Below are positions 42,957 through 52,122 of a DNA stretch of 64,000 nt, piece after piece. Source of the stretch: Bacteroides sp. (lineage in GTDB: Bacteria; Bacteroidota; Bacteroidia; Bacteroidales; Bacteroidaceae); NCBI RefSeq assembly GCF_030151085.1, contig NZ_JASLER010000013.1, forward strand, positions 1 to 64,000, in the 5' to 3' direction. Made by a program: the position numbers and the translations under genes. Positions within the stretch are counted from its first letter, which is position 1, and each line of letters begins with the position of its first letter. Below the pieces are notes generated by a model, which made no database searches, was not told where the DNA came from, and saw only the letters and a list, made by a program, of their open reading frames with translations.

Positions 42957-44249
42957 TTATAATGTTATGAATTTTACTATTGTAATTCTCTCTCCACATC
43001 CATTTGTATAGTGGCATTTGACCGTATAAGCTCCCACACCACTTGCAAAATCAATTAATGTATAGCTCCGCCCCTGCATATAAACCACTCCATCGGAAAC
43101 TTCCCATTGAAAATCATGAGCTTTTGAATCTTCATAGTTTCTCAAAGAGAAGTCTGTATTATCCAAAGTCTCAAAATAGGGTCCCGGATTGTAATGATTA
43201 TACAAATAAATATTACGGTTTGTCGTATTATAACTATAACCGTCAGGGAGAGTTACTGTTGCTGATAGTACAATCAGTTTGTCTGTATCCGATATATTCC
43301 TGACAATGTAAGGATTACCTGTAAATGAACTTGGTGATAAATAAGACTCATGGTTGTATCCGGTATGACTCCAAGTAACACTGGCACCAGGAGGAACATT
43401 TATTAAGGTGAATGTTTGTTCTGAAGTATCACAGATGTCATCAGGACCAAAAATATAGCACGCATTATAAAGAACCCTGATAGCTACAGTATCATAATTA
43501 GAGAAACCAGTCCAGCTGTTTCCTCCGACATTACCATTCATTACTGAAGAAGGATCAGGATTGGTCCCAGAATTAGGGGTTCCAGGAACACCGATGCCTG
43601 TTGATTCTGATAATCCACTCCAATTAGTATGTCTTAGCCCTAGATTATGTCCCAACTCATGTACCAAGAGAAAGATTTTTTGTGAAAGCGAGAGGTAGTT
43701 GTAATTTGTGTTTATTTTGACTAAATTGCCGGCTCTTCCATTAGAAGGCCACGTGCCTTGTCCTAGCGTAGATGGGGCTAGACTGGTATCTTCTTTAATT
43801 AGAACATCGTAATTGGAGGAGACTTCTACAAAATGAATACTACTGCCTATATTATTATATTCAGAGGCGGCTTGTAAAATAGCGTCCTTCCAATTAGAAG
43901 TGTTATATAGCGAAGCGTCTATTTTAAATTTAATATTCCCAACATAGGTGTTATTTACAAGGAGGGAGATATAGGCTTTTCGTGTAGTAGCTACTTTTAA
44001 ATCATTATTGAGATACTCCTGAATTACACTTTTCCTAATAGCAATATCCCCTTCAATAACATAACAGGAGTCGGTCATTACAATCCCGGCAGTATCAAAT
44101 CCTAATGAAGATATTATATAAAGATCTGTTTTGATATTAGGAACTTCGGAAAATTGAGGATTATCAATAGAGTCATTATCTTCACAGGAAACAATCATTG
44201 GTACTGATAGTACAAACATCAGCTTAAATAGGATAGCAATTTTTTTCAT
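42957..44249 (-). CDS. M57-type zinc metalloprotease lipoprotein
   Basis: I use the ATG at 44249 (MKKIAILFKLMF..., 430 residues) rather than one 12 codons upstream, as the signal peptide begins there. The lipobox is MIVSC (Cys22). The zinc site HELGHNLGLRH (His197, Glu198, His201, His207) and the preceding strand fit the M57 'dual-action HEIGH' metallopeptidases. Residues about 270-430 are Ig/PKD-like beta domains (FGPDDICDTSEQTFTL, QWEVSDGVVYM). It would cut proteins or peptides at the cell surface. It follows the susC-susD pair by 131 bases and may belong to that uptake unit. Confidence 0.8.
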   Translation of the reverse strand: MKKIAILFKLMFVLSVPMIVSCEDNDSIDNPQFSEVPNIKTDLYIISSLGFDTAGIVMTDSCYVIEGDIAIRKSVIQEYLNNDLKVATTRKAYISLLVNNTYVGNIKFKIDASLYNTSNWKDAILQAASEYNNIGSSIHFVEVSSNYDVLIKEDTSLAPSTLGQGTWPSNGRAGNLVKINTNYNYLSLSQKIFLLVHELGHNLGLRHTNWSGLSESTGIGVPGTPNSGTNPDPSSVMNGNVGGNSWTGFSNYDTVAIRVLYNACYIFGPDDICDTSEQTFTLINVPPGASVTWSHTGYNHESYLSPSSFTGNPYIVRNISDTDKLIVLSATVTLPDGYSYNTTNRNIYLYNHYNPGPYFETLDNTDFSLRNYEDSKAHDFQWEVSDGVVYMQGRSYTLIDFASGVGAYTVKCHYTNGCGERITIVKFITL

Positions 44250-44284
44250 AACATATTCGTTTTTATATCCGACACTTATAAACA

Positions 44285-44333
44285 TAAGCGCTCACCTTTT
44301 TTATGTAATGAACATAAAGTGGATGAGCGCTTA
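44285..44333 (-). terminator. Hairpin after susD (first pair)
   Basis: TAAGCGCTCA (44285-44294) pairs perfectly with TGAGCGCTTA (44324-44333) around a 29-base loop. It resembles in layout the trailers at 42751 and 52016 but lacks their conserved flank. No T-run follows, so its strength as a terminator is unclear. Confidence 0.5.
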
Positions 44334-44380
44334 ATCAAATCTTAGAAAAAATGCTTCTATTATCTAGAATTTAGTATCCG

Positions 44381-46066
44381 TTACCAACCCGGGTTTTGCT
44401 TCATACTTGGGTTAAGAGTTAACTGTGTGGTCGGGATCGGGTAGAAATATTGTCTTGATTCGTAAGTACGTATTTGGGCGTCGGAAGCATCGATGTATCC
44501 ATTTTTGACGGTTTCTTCACAATTTGGTACATTGCTCACGTTGGCACCCAACATGATGTTCGGGTACTTTGTAGAATCTAATTTATCTAGCTGATGCCAG
44601 CGGATTAAATCCCAATATCGGTACCAATTATCCATAATCAGTTCACAGCGGCGGCAACGACGTATTTCCCAAATCAAATTGCCTACTTTCATATTGTTGG
44701 CGGGGTCGGCATCCGGAGTGGTGGTCATGTCCGGCAAACCGGCACGAGCTTGTAGCTTGTTTATGGAGTTGTCGAGGTCGGTTTGTGTCAAGGAACCCAA
44801 CTCTGCTTTAGCTTCTGCAAAGTTTAGATAAATGACTGAAATCCAATAGAGCGGACAATCGGTGTATTGTTTACCTATGTTGTTTCGATCATCCACGCTC
44901 AATTCATTGGGATTGTCGAACTTGGCGATTCCATAACCCGTTGATGTGGTAAAGGCGGCTACACCGGCACGACTGTAAGCATGACCTCTGAAAGAGAGTA
45001 CAGGATCAAGGATAGCAGTCAGGCGCTTGTCGCGTACAGTCAAAAGTTCTTTTATCGAGTAGTTTCCATCTGCATCTAATACGGCTGCATCATTCTTCTC
45101 CTTTGAGGTCGTTGCTAGCGGTTTGCCGTCAGTGAAAAGGAAACTGTCGAATGCATCTTTTGATAAACCATGCGTACCACTTGTGTTGACCGTATAGTCT
45201 ATAGTGGAGTGCATCAACGAGTTTTGTGCGTAAGGCTTGTAGAAAATCATTTCCGGATTGCTTCCCAAGTTGACGGAGTTGTAGTTGGCTTTATAGCTGT
45301 TGCTCAAAGAGTAACCTTGTGCCATAAGATGCTCGGAAGCCGATACACACTCTTGTAGGTATTTGCTGGCGCGGGCTTCATCAGCGGCTTTGCCGTTCTC
45401 GGCTTGAGTACGATATTTGCAGTATGTACCTTCATATAGCGTGATGTCTGACTTCATAGCATACGCCATATCGTTACTGAAACGCTGGCGGTTGCTGTTT
45501 GCAGTGATGTACTTGCACGCATAGTCGAGGTCAGCCAACACATTGTCCATTACCACATCTCGGTCGGTACGTGGTCCGTAAAGGACTTCGCTGTCAGATG
45601 GGTCGATAACCTTGTCAATCCACTGTACATCACCGTACATACGCACCAACTGATAGTATTCCCATGCACGGTTCATACGGACAATACCTTCGTAATGAGC
45701 TTTTGTTGCTTCATCAAGGGAAGAGGATTGCACACCGGCAATGATATAGTTGGCACGACGGATTTCTGTGAAAGGGTCTGACCAGTTTGTGGAAGATGCT
45801 ACCGTATTGACATTAGTCCAAGTATGACTTTCTGCATCCACTTGATCATCGGTCAAGGTCTTGAAGTAGAACCATCCCGCACTGGAGCCGTTACCATAAC
45901 CGTTATAGTTGTTATAGAAAGTATTGCACTGATTGTCCAAGTTGTCAGTGTTACTCCAGTATGCCGGAGTATTTGTGAAGGTATCCAAGGGGGACTTATC
46001 AAGGAAATCGTTGCAACTGGTTAATATTGCCAGTACCGTAGCCCCATATATAAATAATTTCTTCAT
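44381..46066 (-). CDS. SusD-family surface nutrient-binding lipoprotein (first pair)
   Basis: The 561-residue lipoprotein (lipobox LTSC, Cys18, followed by NDFLDKSPLD) is a full-length SusD/RagB-type protein: an N-terminal helical region with TPR-like repeats (RANYIIAGVQSS, GIVRMNRAWEYYQLVRMYGD) and the C-terminal part ending FYPIPTTQLTLNPSMKQNPGW. It caps the SusC pore 22 bases upstream and binds the ligand at the cell surface. The ligand cannot be read from sequence. Confidence 0.93.
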   Translation of the reverse strand: MKKLFIYGATVLAILTSCNDFLDKSPLDTFTNTPAYWSNTDNLDNQCNTFYNNYNGYGNGSSAGWFYFKTLTDDQVDAESHTWTNVNTVASSTNWSDPFTEIRRANYIIAGVQSSSLDEATKAHYEGIVRMNRAWEYYQLVRMYGDVQWIDKVIDPSDSEVLYGPRTDRDVVMDNVLADLDYACKYITANSNRQRFSNDMAYAMKSDITLYEGTYCKYRTQAENGKAADEARASKYLQECVSASEHLMAQGYSLSNSYKANYNSVNLGSNPEMIFYKPYAQNSLMHSTIDYTVNTSGTHGLSKDAFDSFLFTDGKPLATTSKEKNDAAVLDADGNYSIKELLTVRDKRLTAILDPVLSFRGHAYSRAGVAAFTTSTGYGIAKFDNPNELSVDDRNNIGKQYTDCPLYWISVIYLNFAEAKAELGSLTQTDLDNSINKLQARAGLPDMTTTPDADPANNMKVGNLIWEIRRCRRCELIMDNWYRYWDLIRWHQLDKLDSTKYPNIMLGANVSNVPNCEETVKNGYIDASDAQIRTYESRQYFYPIPTTQLTLNPSMKQNPGW

Positions 46067-46088
46067 TGTTCTTAAATTTTTGAGGTTA

Positions 46089-49000
46089 TTATAATGTTAC
46101 CTGAACACCGAATGAGAACGTGCGTGTAATAGGAGCGATACGTCCCCATCCACCGGCTGTAAGTCCGTCTCCTGTACTGATTTCTGGGTCAACCGGAAGG
46201 TTGTTTCCCTTGTGGAGCAGGAAGAGGTTGCTGCCGCTGAAGTAGATACGGGCTTTCTCGATGAAAGCTTTGCGTGTCCAATCCTTCGGAAGGGTATAAC
46301 CCAAAGTTACGTTCTTTAAGCGAAGATAAGACATGTCTGTCAAATAGCGAGATTGAGGATAATAGTTGTTACTTCCGTTAGCTATACCCGATACAGTACC
46401 TGCACCATTATTTGTACCACGGAAAAGACGTGGATAACGGTTACTTTGGTTTACTTCGTAGCCGGTTATGGCAGTATAGTCTGAATTCCAGATCACTTTA
46501 TTGTAACTTGTCTGGTGAGAGTAGATAGCTACGTCGGCGTGTACCATGGCAGGAAGATTCAAAGAAGAAGTCGTCCAATCCTCACGCTTGCCTACACCTT
46601 GGAAGAAGAGGTCGAGATCGATGCCCTTCCACGCTCCACCCAAGTGGAAACTATATTCGTAGCGTGGCATGGAGTTTCCGATGACTTTCAAGTCACCGTG
46701 ATCGTCTGCCGTACCTTTTCCGCCGTCAATCTTACCATTGCCGTCCAAATCTTTGAATTTGATGTCGCCCGGGCCGTAATGGAAGTTACCCGATTCTAGA
46801 CCGGATTGGTCTGCAACACCTTTTGCATAATTCCATGAACCATTTGTATTTTGACCGGTGAAGTCTTTTTCCTCGAAGTAACGGTCTGTTTCAAAACCGA
46901 AAATGTCGCCGTAGGTCTTGCCGGTATAATAAGAACTGAGTAGTTTGGAATCGTTGTTCCACTTCGATACTTTTGTCTTGGAGTCGCCGATGTTGAAGTT
47001 GGCATACACGTCGAATTCGCCAAAAGTGTGACGCCAGTTCAGGTTCAATTCCCATCCGCGTGTCCGTAGATTACCGGCGTTCTGGTATGGTGCAGTAGCA
47101 CCCAGTGTGTTTGGTAATATTTGCGCCGGTGCCAACATGTCGCGGTTCTCGCGCTGGAACCAATCGAAGCCAACGGTCAGTTCGTCATTCAGGAAACCCA
47201 GGTCAAGACCGATGTTGAGGGTGCGGATGCGCTCCCAAGTCAGGCTGCTTGATACTAAATCCGGCATATTATACATGGTCAGGAGACTGGAGTTGGCATT
47301 ATTGTTTTCAGCCCAATAAATATAACCGGTACTTTTGTTGTTTAAGCGCTGGCTGATTAACTGTTCGAACATGTAGTCGCCTACAGCTTCGTTACCGATT
47401 TCTCCAAAAGAAGCACGTAGCTTACCATTGCTGACAATGTGTTTCAATGAGGCGAAGTAAACTTCTTCAGAGAAACGGTAGCCAATAGATGCAGAGGGGA
47501 AGAAAGCCCACTGGTCAGTATGTGGAAAGCGGGAAGAACCGTCGTAACGTCCGTTCAGTTCCACCAGATAGATGCCCTTGTAGTCATAATTAATACGACC
47601 GAAGTAGCCGGCAGAAGCACGTGAAGTGTGATTCCATTTCAAATCCTGCCCATCCTTTCCGGCCAAATTTAGTTCGGGATATCCATCTTGGTCATACATC
47701 ACATTGCGTGTGCCATACAAGTATTTGTATTCCTCTTCTTCTGCGTTGACACCTACCATTACGTTCAGATTGTGTTTTTTGGCAAATGTCTTGGCGTAGT
47801 TTGCATATGCGTTGGCTGTCCATGTATTTTGTTTGGAGAAGTCTCTCCAAATGCCACTATTACCTTTGGTGACGATGTAAGAGGGTACGGGCTTTCCGCT
47901 CCAGTTGATGCCATAAACAGCGTTGTCCTGCGAACCGCTGTTCATATTCTCAATAGAGTATGTAAAGTCTGCATTGAGGGTCAATCCTTTAATTATTTCA
48001 GCTTTCAAAAATGTGTTCATGCGGGTCAAATCTGTTGTTACTTCACGATCGGCAGCTTGTTTCTGCATTGACATCACGCGTGTATCGTAACCATCGATTG
48101 TACCTGACGGAATGAAGTAGGAGCCCCAACGCCATAGGTACTGGTACGTGCTAGCCCATGTATCGGGACGTTTGTAGTTTTTGCGGCTGTAGTTGAAGCG
48201 GGCACCTATCTGTAACCAATCGTAAACATCTGTTGTGACATTCACTGAGGCATTATACTTTTTCAGTTCGTCAGGATGAACTTTCATCTGTCCTTGCTTT
48301 TCGTTGTAGCCGAAAGAAAGGTAGTAATTGGTCTTTCCGGATGTTCCTTGGATGGATACGTTGTGACTCATAGAAGGAGCTGCCTTGTTAAAGTAGATGT
48401 CTTGTACATCCCAGTCGGCATAATAGTAAGGAGAACCATCTATCATGATGTAATCACCAACGTTGCTGTCACTTTGGTAAAGATTCATAGGGCGATAACC
48501 TGTCTTACCACCATTTTGTTGTTGCCACTTCTCGGCATAAGGCAACAACTTGTCGAAATACATACCAAACAATTCAGGCATACCGGCACCGCCGTTCATA
48601 CTGGCTTCGATACCCATCCTCAACTGCGTCGGTACATCGGGATAATTAGGCAGGTAGGTGGACTGATCCCATGCGAAGTTATTGTTGTAGTTGATAGTAA
48701 CCTTTTCGGTTGCTTTTGCACTCTTGGTGTTAATTAGAATCACACCGAAGGCTGCACGAGTACCATAGATAGAAGAAGCGGATGCGTCCTTCAATACTGA
48801 GACACTTTCGATGTCCTGCGTGTTAAGAAAAGAAATGTCATCCATCGGTACACCGTCTACTACAATCAATGGATTGCTGACTTCTTTGTTACTTAAAGTA
48901 CCTAAGCCACGGATGCGCATGGAAGCTGTTTCATCGATGGCACCACTTGTTGACAAGATGCTCAAGCCTGGAACTGCGCCTTGCAGTGCTTTTGCAACGT

Positions 49001-49484
49001 CTTGTTGTGGACGACCAGCCATGGTTTTATTCAAATCCACAGTAGTAACTGCGCCCGTCAAGTTTGCCTTTTTCTGCGTACCGTAGCCTACTACTACAAC
49101 TTCATCCAGCATTTCTGTGTCTTCTTTCAGAACGATGCGCAGTGTACGTTGCGCTTTTACTTCTTGAGACTGGTAGCCTACAAATGATATTTTCAGTGTT
49201 GCACCGGGTTTTACGTTCAATGTAAATTTACCGTCTATATCAGTAATTCCGCCGTTGGTAGTACCTTTTTCTACTACGCTGGCGCCAATAACAGGCTCGC
49301 CGTTTGCATCTACTACCAGACCACTAATTGTCTGTGCTTGCAGTTGCTCGGTTACTCCCAAAGAATTATCTGAAGTAGTTGGGTTAGCCATCACATTACC
49401 GCTACTTAAAAGCAGTGTGCTAATAGCTACTGCTGTGAGGAGTTTGCTATTTGCTAATCCTCGTTTTTTGCGTTCTTCATTCAT
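46089..49484 (-). CDS. SusC/RagA-family TonB-dependent transporter (first pair)
   Basis: The 1131-residue outer-membrane transporter has a long signal sequence (MNEERKKRGL...), a carboxypeptidase-D-like regulatory domain (ISGLVVDANGEPVIGASV, about residues 53-130), a TonB box region (DEVVVVGYG), a plug (about 145-260) and a 22-strand barrel ending SFGVQVTL. There is no STN domain, so direct signalling through an anti-sigma factor is unlikely. The first 35 residues are almost identical to those of the SusC proteins at 53960 and 59312. The three share a conserved leader too. Confidence 0.94.
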   Translation of the reverse strand: MNEERKKRGLANSKLLTAVAISTLLLSSGNVMANPTTSDNSLGVTEQLQAQTISGLVVDANGEPVIGASVVEKGTTNGGITDIDGKFTLNVKPGATLKISFVGYQSQEVKAQRTLRIVLKEDTEMLDEVVVVGYGTQKKANLTGAVTTVDLNKTMAGRPQQDVAKALQGAVPGLSILSTSGAIDETASMRIRGLGTLSNKEVSNPLIVVDGVPMDDISFLNTQDIESVSVLKDASASSIYGTRAAFGVILINTKSAKATEKVTINYNNNFAWDQSTYLPNYPDVPTQLRMGIEASMNGGAGMPELFGMYFDKLLPYAEKWQQQNGGKTGYRPMNLYQSDSNVGDYIMIDGSPYYYADWDVQDIYFNKAAPSMSHNVSIQGTSGKTNYYLSFGYNEKQGQMKVHPDELKKYNASVNVTTDVYDWLQIGARFNYSRKNYKRPDTWASTYQYLWRWGSYFIPSGTIDGYDTRVMSMQKQAADREVTTDLTRMNTFLKAEIIKGLTLNADFTYSIENMNSGSQDNAVYGINWSGKPVPSYIVTKGNSGIWRDFSKQNTWTANAYANYAKTFAKKHNLNVMVGVNAEEEEYKYLYGTRNVMYDQDGYPELNLAGKDGQDLKWNHTSRASAGYFGRINYDYKGIYLVELNGRYDGSSRFPHTDQWAFFPSASIGYRFSEEVYFASLKHIVSNGKLRASFGEIGNEAVGDYMFEQLISQRLNNKSTGYIYWAENNNANSSLLTMYNMPDLVSSSLTWERIRTLNIGLDLGFLNDELTVGFDWFQRENRDMLAPAQILPNTLGATAPYQNAGNLRTRGWELNLNWRHTFGEFDVYANFNIGDSKTKVSKWNNDSKLLSSYYTGKTYGDIFGFETDRYFEEKDFTGQNTNGSWNYAKGVADQSGLESGNFHYGPGDIKFKDLDGNGKIDGGKGTADDHGDLKVIGNSMPRYEYSFHLGGAWKGIDLDLFFQGVGKREDWTTSSLNLPAMVHADVAIYSHQTSYNKVIWNSDYTAITGYEVNQSNRYPRLFRGTNNGAGTVSGIANGSNNYYPQSRYLTDMSYLRLKNVTLGYTLPKDWTRKAFIEKARIYFSGSNLFLLHKGNNLPVDPEISTGDGLTAGGWGRIAPITRTFSFGVQVTL

Positions 49485-49680
49485 AAATAATTGATGATTT
49501 GTTGTTTATTTAAAAGGGTTCTTTAAAATCAGGGTAAGGGGTAATTGAACTGAAATAGCTGCAACTATCTCTTTTAAAACTAGTTTCTCATCATAGGCGT
49601 TTTTCTTTATTAAAAGGTTTATAACTTTATATATTTATCTCTTTATTTCTTACAATTACCAAGTTCTCGTGGAACTACAC
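49485..49680 (-). promoter_or_regulatory. Conserved susC leader with 5' hairpin (first pair)
   Basis: Reverse-strand landmarks in order are AGTTCCACGAGAACTT (49661-49676, arms AGTTC/GAACT), AACCTTTTAATA, CGCCTATGATGAGAAAC, CCCCTTACCCTGATTTT and the start codon. The same blocks in the same order precede the other two susC genes. A -7-like TATATTGA lies about 23 bases upstream of the hairpin. Confidence 0.7.
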
Positions 49681-49749
49681 ATTGTTAAATTGCTCATTTT
49701 CAATATAATTCATATTAACACTCGTGTATCTCAAATTCAGATAAACTAC

Positions 49750-49786
49750 AAAAAAAACGAATTTATAGTTTTGCTATAAATTCGTT
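49750..49786 (-). terminator. Terminator of ATPase gene
   Basis: AACGAATTTATAG pairs perfectly with CTATAAATTCGTT around a 5-base loop, with a run of eight A on the left that becomes a T-run on the reverse strand. It lies downstream of the leftward ATPase gene and before the susC leader. Confidence 0.8.
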
Positions 49787-49812
49787 TTCGATCAGAACTT
49801 TATTCTTCTTTG

Positions 49813-49898
49813 CTAGAACTGGTACCGAGTAGTTGTCATTGGACCGGCTTCATTGCTGCGATGATGATAGTTATACGCTTTATGATATTATGATTAAG
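49813..49898 (-). pseudogene. Fusion scar of a lost hydrolase/phosphatase gene pair
   Basis: Bases 49813-49857 on the reverse strand encode SNEAGPMTTTRYQF and a stop, matching the last codons of the hydrolase at 38900 (SDEAGPMTTTRYQP, stop). Bases 49855-49898 match 41956-41999, the start of the phosphatase gene and its upstream bases, at 38 of 44 positions by my count, with the start codon ATG changed to ATA. The two parts meet at a shared TCAT(C/T)GCTG, so a deletion seems to have joined the end of one gene to the start of the other. Confidence 0.75.
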
Positions 49899-49899
49899 C

Positions 49900-51222
49900 C
49901 TACATGTCTTCCAGTGACAGGCAGATTGTTTCTATTTGGTATCTATGTAATAGTTTCTTTTTTAAGTGTTCTACTTTTGCTGCCAGTAATTCAGGCTTGA
50001 AGTTCTTCTTTTGTCGTTTTACTTCAGCCACTACTGCACGATTCTTTTCAAGCTTCAAGGCGACTATATCAATCTCATTTTGATTGTTCTTGGATTCCCA
50101 CCATGAACCGATAACCCGGTAACAATAGCTTTCTGCAAACTGTTGCTTGAAATAAGCTTCCAGCAGCCTGCCCGAATAAGTAGGATAGTCCGCTTTAACA
50201 ATAGACTGCAATCCAATGAAATTCTTAATCTCAATCAATGAACGGTAACGGTCGAAATAGTTAAACCAAAAACGTATAAAGTGGTCCGTTATTTCATAGC
50301 GGATGGTTTGAGTTCCTTCTTTAGCTAGAATAGGGCGCTGACGGGCGATAATATTGTAATCTTCAATCAATCTTTTTATCTGTCCTCCTATACTCTTCTC
50401 GCCCAGTGCAACTTCTATTTCTGATTGAGTATTAATTCCACCGGAAATGCAGCTTAATATAGAAAAGTAAGTTCCATAATTCTTGCCAAACTCTTCTATC
50501 AGCATATTTTTACCTTCATCGGTAAACGGAGAGTTTTCTCTGACCATAAAAGAGATCATTTCATCTACACTCAATGTACCGTTGTCGCAGAACAATTCCA
50601 CATACTTGGGTACTCCCCCTGTGAAAGTATAAAGTGCCAACAAATCATCATTGATATATTGGGGATGATAATCGTGCATAATTTCCTTTAACGTGGATAA
50701 ATCGAAAGCGGAAAGTTTAATGATATTATCTGCCCTGCCAAACAAAGGTTCTTTTGAATTCTGAAATATCTTCTGCATCAGTGAGTAAATGGAGCCGGAC
50801 ACTATCAGATTCATCCGGGATTTCTTGCGATATTGATCCCAAATATTTTGCATATCGCTATACACGGATTCATTGATATTATAGAATTCCTGAAATTCAT
50901 CAATCACAAGATTGAACGACGTATTGGTTGCCAGCTCCATCAAATATTGAAAAAGTGAACGGAATGTTTTGATTTCTTCGGGAAAATAACAATTGAGCGA
51001 CAGTCGTATTGCAGGAATAAACTCGGAGCAAAGTGTTGCTTCATTCTTGCGCCCTACAAATAGATACACCGTAGGCATGCCTTCGACTGCCTTCATTATC
51101 AGACTTGTTTTACCGATACGTCTTCTACCCGTTACCACCGTCAGACGGGAATAATCATTAAAAGACAACTTTTGAATACGCTGTAGCTCAGCTAATTCAT
51201 TGATACGATCATAAAATCTCAT
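49900..51222 (-). CDS. AAA-type ATP-binding protein (archaeal ATPase/DUF234 type)
   Basis: The 440-residue protein begins MRFYDRINELAELQRI, has Walker A GRRRIGKTSL (residues 32-41), Walker B FNLVIDEFQEF and the sensor-like LIVSGSIYSLM. The C-terminal part (SGRLLEAYFKQQFAESY, NEIDIVALKLEKNRAVVAEVKRQ; shown in pieces) resembles a DUF234/PD-(D/E)xK-like nuclease fold with E-x-D and E-V-K. Such genes are common in Bacteroidales accessory regions; role unknown, possibly mobile or toxin-like. It interrupts a region of duplicated sequence and carries its own promoter and terminator, so it may be a later arrival. Confidence 0.82.
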   Translation of the reverse strand: MRFYDRINELAELQRIQKLSFNDYSRLTVVTGRRRIGKTSLIMKAVEGMPTVYLFVGRKNEATLCSEFIPAIRLSLNCYFPEEIKTFRSLFQYLMELATNTSFNLVIDEFQEFYNINESVYSDMQNIWDQYRKKSRMNLIVSGSIYSLMQKIFQNSKEPLFGRADNIIKLSAFDLSTLKEIMHDYHPQYINDDLLALYTFTGGVPKYVELFCDNGTLSVDEMISFMVRENSPFTDEGKNMLIEEFGKNYGTYFSILSCISGGINTQSEIEVALGEKSIGGQIKRLIEDYNIIARQRPILAKEGTQTIRYEITDHFIRFWFNYFDRYRSLIEIKNFIGLQSIVKADYPTYSGRLLEAYFKQQFAESYCYRVIGSWWESKNNQNEIDIVALKLEKNRAVVAEVKRQKKNFKPELLAAKVEHLKKKLLHRYQIETICLSLEDM

Positions 51223-51237
51223 AAGCTCATTATTTTA

Positions 51238-51273
51238 GTTACATCCGTAACAGTTACGGCGGTTACAAAGTTA
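51238..51273 (-). promoter_or_regulatory. Promoter and GTAAC operator of ATPase gene
   Basis: The reverse strand has TAACTTTG (51266-51273), a TAnnTTTG match. Just downstream, where RNA would start, are four GTTAC/GTAAC boxes in a symmetric layout, the central two forming the palindrome CCGTAACAGTTACGG (51245-51259). The start codon is 23 bases further on. This looks like an operator for repression, possibly by the product itself. Confidence 0.55.
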
Positions 51274-51340
51274 GTTAAATTCTTTAGTAATGCATTTTTT
51301 TCATATAGTATTCTTCTTTTTAACTAGATTATCTGTAGAC

Positions 51341-51988
51341 TTATAATGATCCTGCATGAATACAGAGTCTTGACATCTGCTGCACATCATTAAAATCTAC
51401 CCCATTTTCTTTAATGAAGTCTCTTAATTCTTCTTCATGTTTGGAATAAAGTTTCAGGAATTGCTTGAAGTTCTTGAAAGGCTTCTTCTTTCCTTTCCAT
51501 TCAATCCAATAGATGTTGTAACGGCTTCCGAGTATCAGCTTTTCGGCATCGAAATCAATTCGCTCTCCACGACTTCCGTAAGTACCTCCATAAGTTCTTA
51601 TGGAAGATGTTTCCGAAGTTTGTCCGTAGGCGCCTTTAGAAGCTTCTTTGCGCATATTGCCTTTGTACTGTACATACAGCACCGGATTAGTAGGCAAGAT
51701 TTCGATGCCTTTTTCCCCATCTGTGTAGAAAACCCGATTACCGAACTTGATAATTTGTACATCCTGCGGATTACTTAGTACTTTTACTTTTTTATCAACT
51801 CGATCAATAAAGTAATACTTTTCAGTCAACAGGTTATAGTTCATCTTTTCATGATATTGCGAGCCATCTTTGAAGAAGACTGTTACGTCTTGGAAATCTT
51901 CAAATAGATAAGGAGAACCTGCCTTGCTTTGTGCATTGGCAGAAATAACAAAAAAAATCAGACTAAATAAAAGGAAAAAGTATTTCAT
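51341..51988 (-). CDS. Exported protein of unknown function
   Basis: The 215-residue protein has a signal peptide (MKYFFLLFSLIFFVISANAQ) and no lipobox. The remainder is rich in Lys, Tyr and Phe, with VFFKDGSQYHEKMNYNLL, IEILPTNPVLYVQYKGN and a helical C-terminus (YSKHEEELRDFIKENG). I do not recognise a family. It lies between the ATPase gene and the second susD, transcribed in the same direction as both, 28 bases beyond a hairpin trailer. Confidence 0.7.
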   Translation of the reverse strand: MKYFFLLFSLIFFVISANAQSKAGSPYLFEDFQDVTVFFKDGSQYHEKMNYNLLTEKYYFIDRVDKKVKVLSNPQDVQIIKFGNRVFYTDGEKGIEILPTNPVLYVQYKGNMRKEASKGAYGQTSETSSIRTYGGTYGSRGERIDFDAEKLILGSRYNIYWIEWKGKKKPFKNFKQFLKLYSKHEEELRDFIKENGVDFNDVQQMSRLCIHAGSL

Positions 51989-52015
51989 AACTCTTAAGGT
52001 ATTGATAGTTAAATA

Positions 52016-52102
52016 ATAGCGCCTGCCTAATTTAAATATAAACAGGCAAGCGCTATCTCTCTTTCATAAATCCAAATAAAAGAGGAATCCGATTCGCTTA
52101 CC
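52016..52102 (-). terminator. 3' trailer element with hairpin after susD (second pair)
   Basis: ATAGCGCCTGCCT (52016-52028) pairs with AGGCAAGCGCTAT (52044-52056) with one G-T pair. The block toward the gene contains AAATCCAAATAAAAG and TTCGCTTACC, matching the trailer at 42751-42835. It begins about 20 bases after the susD stop codon. Confidence 0.6.
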
Positions 52103-52122
52103 AGATTTTAGTTCGATAGTGG

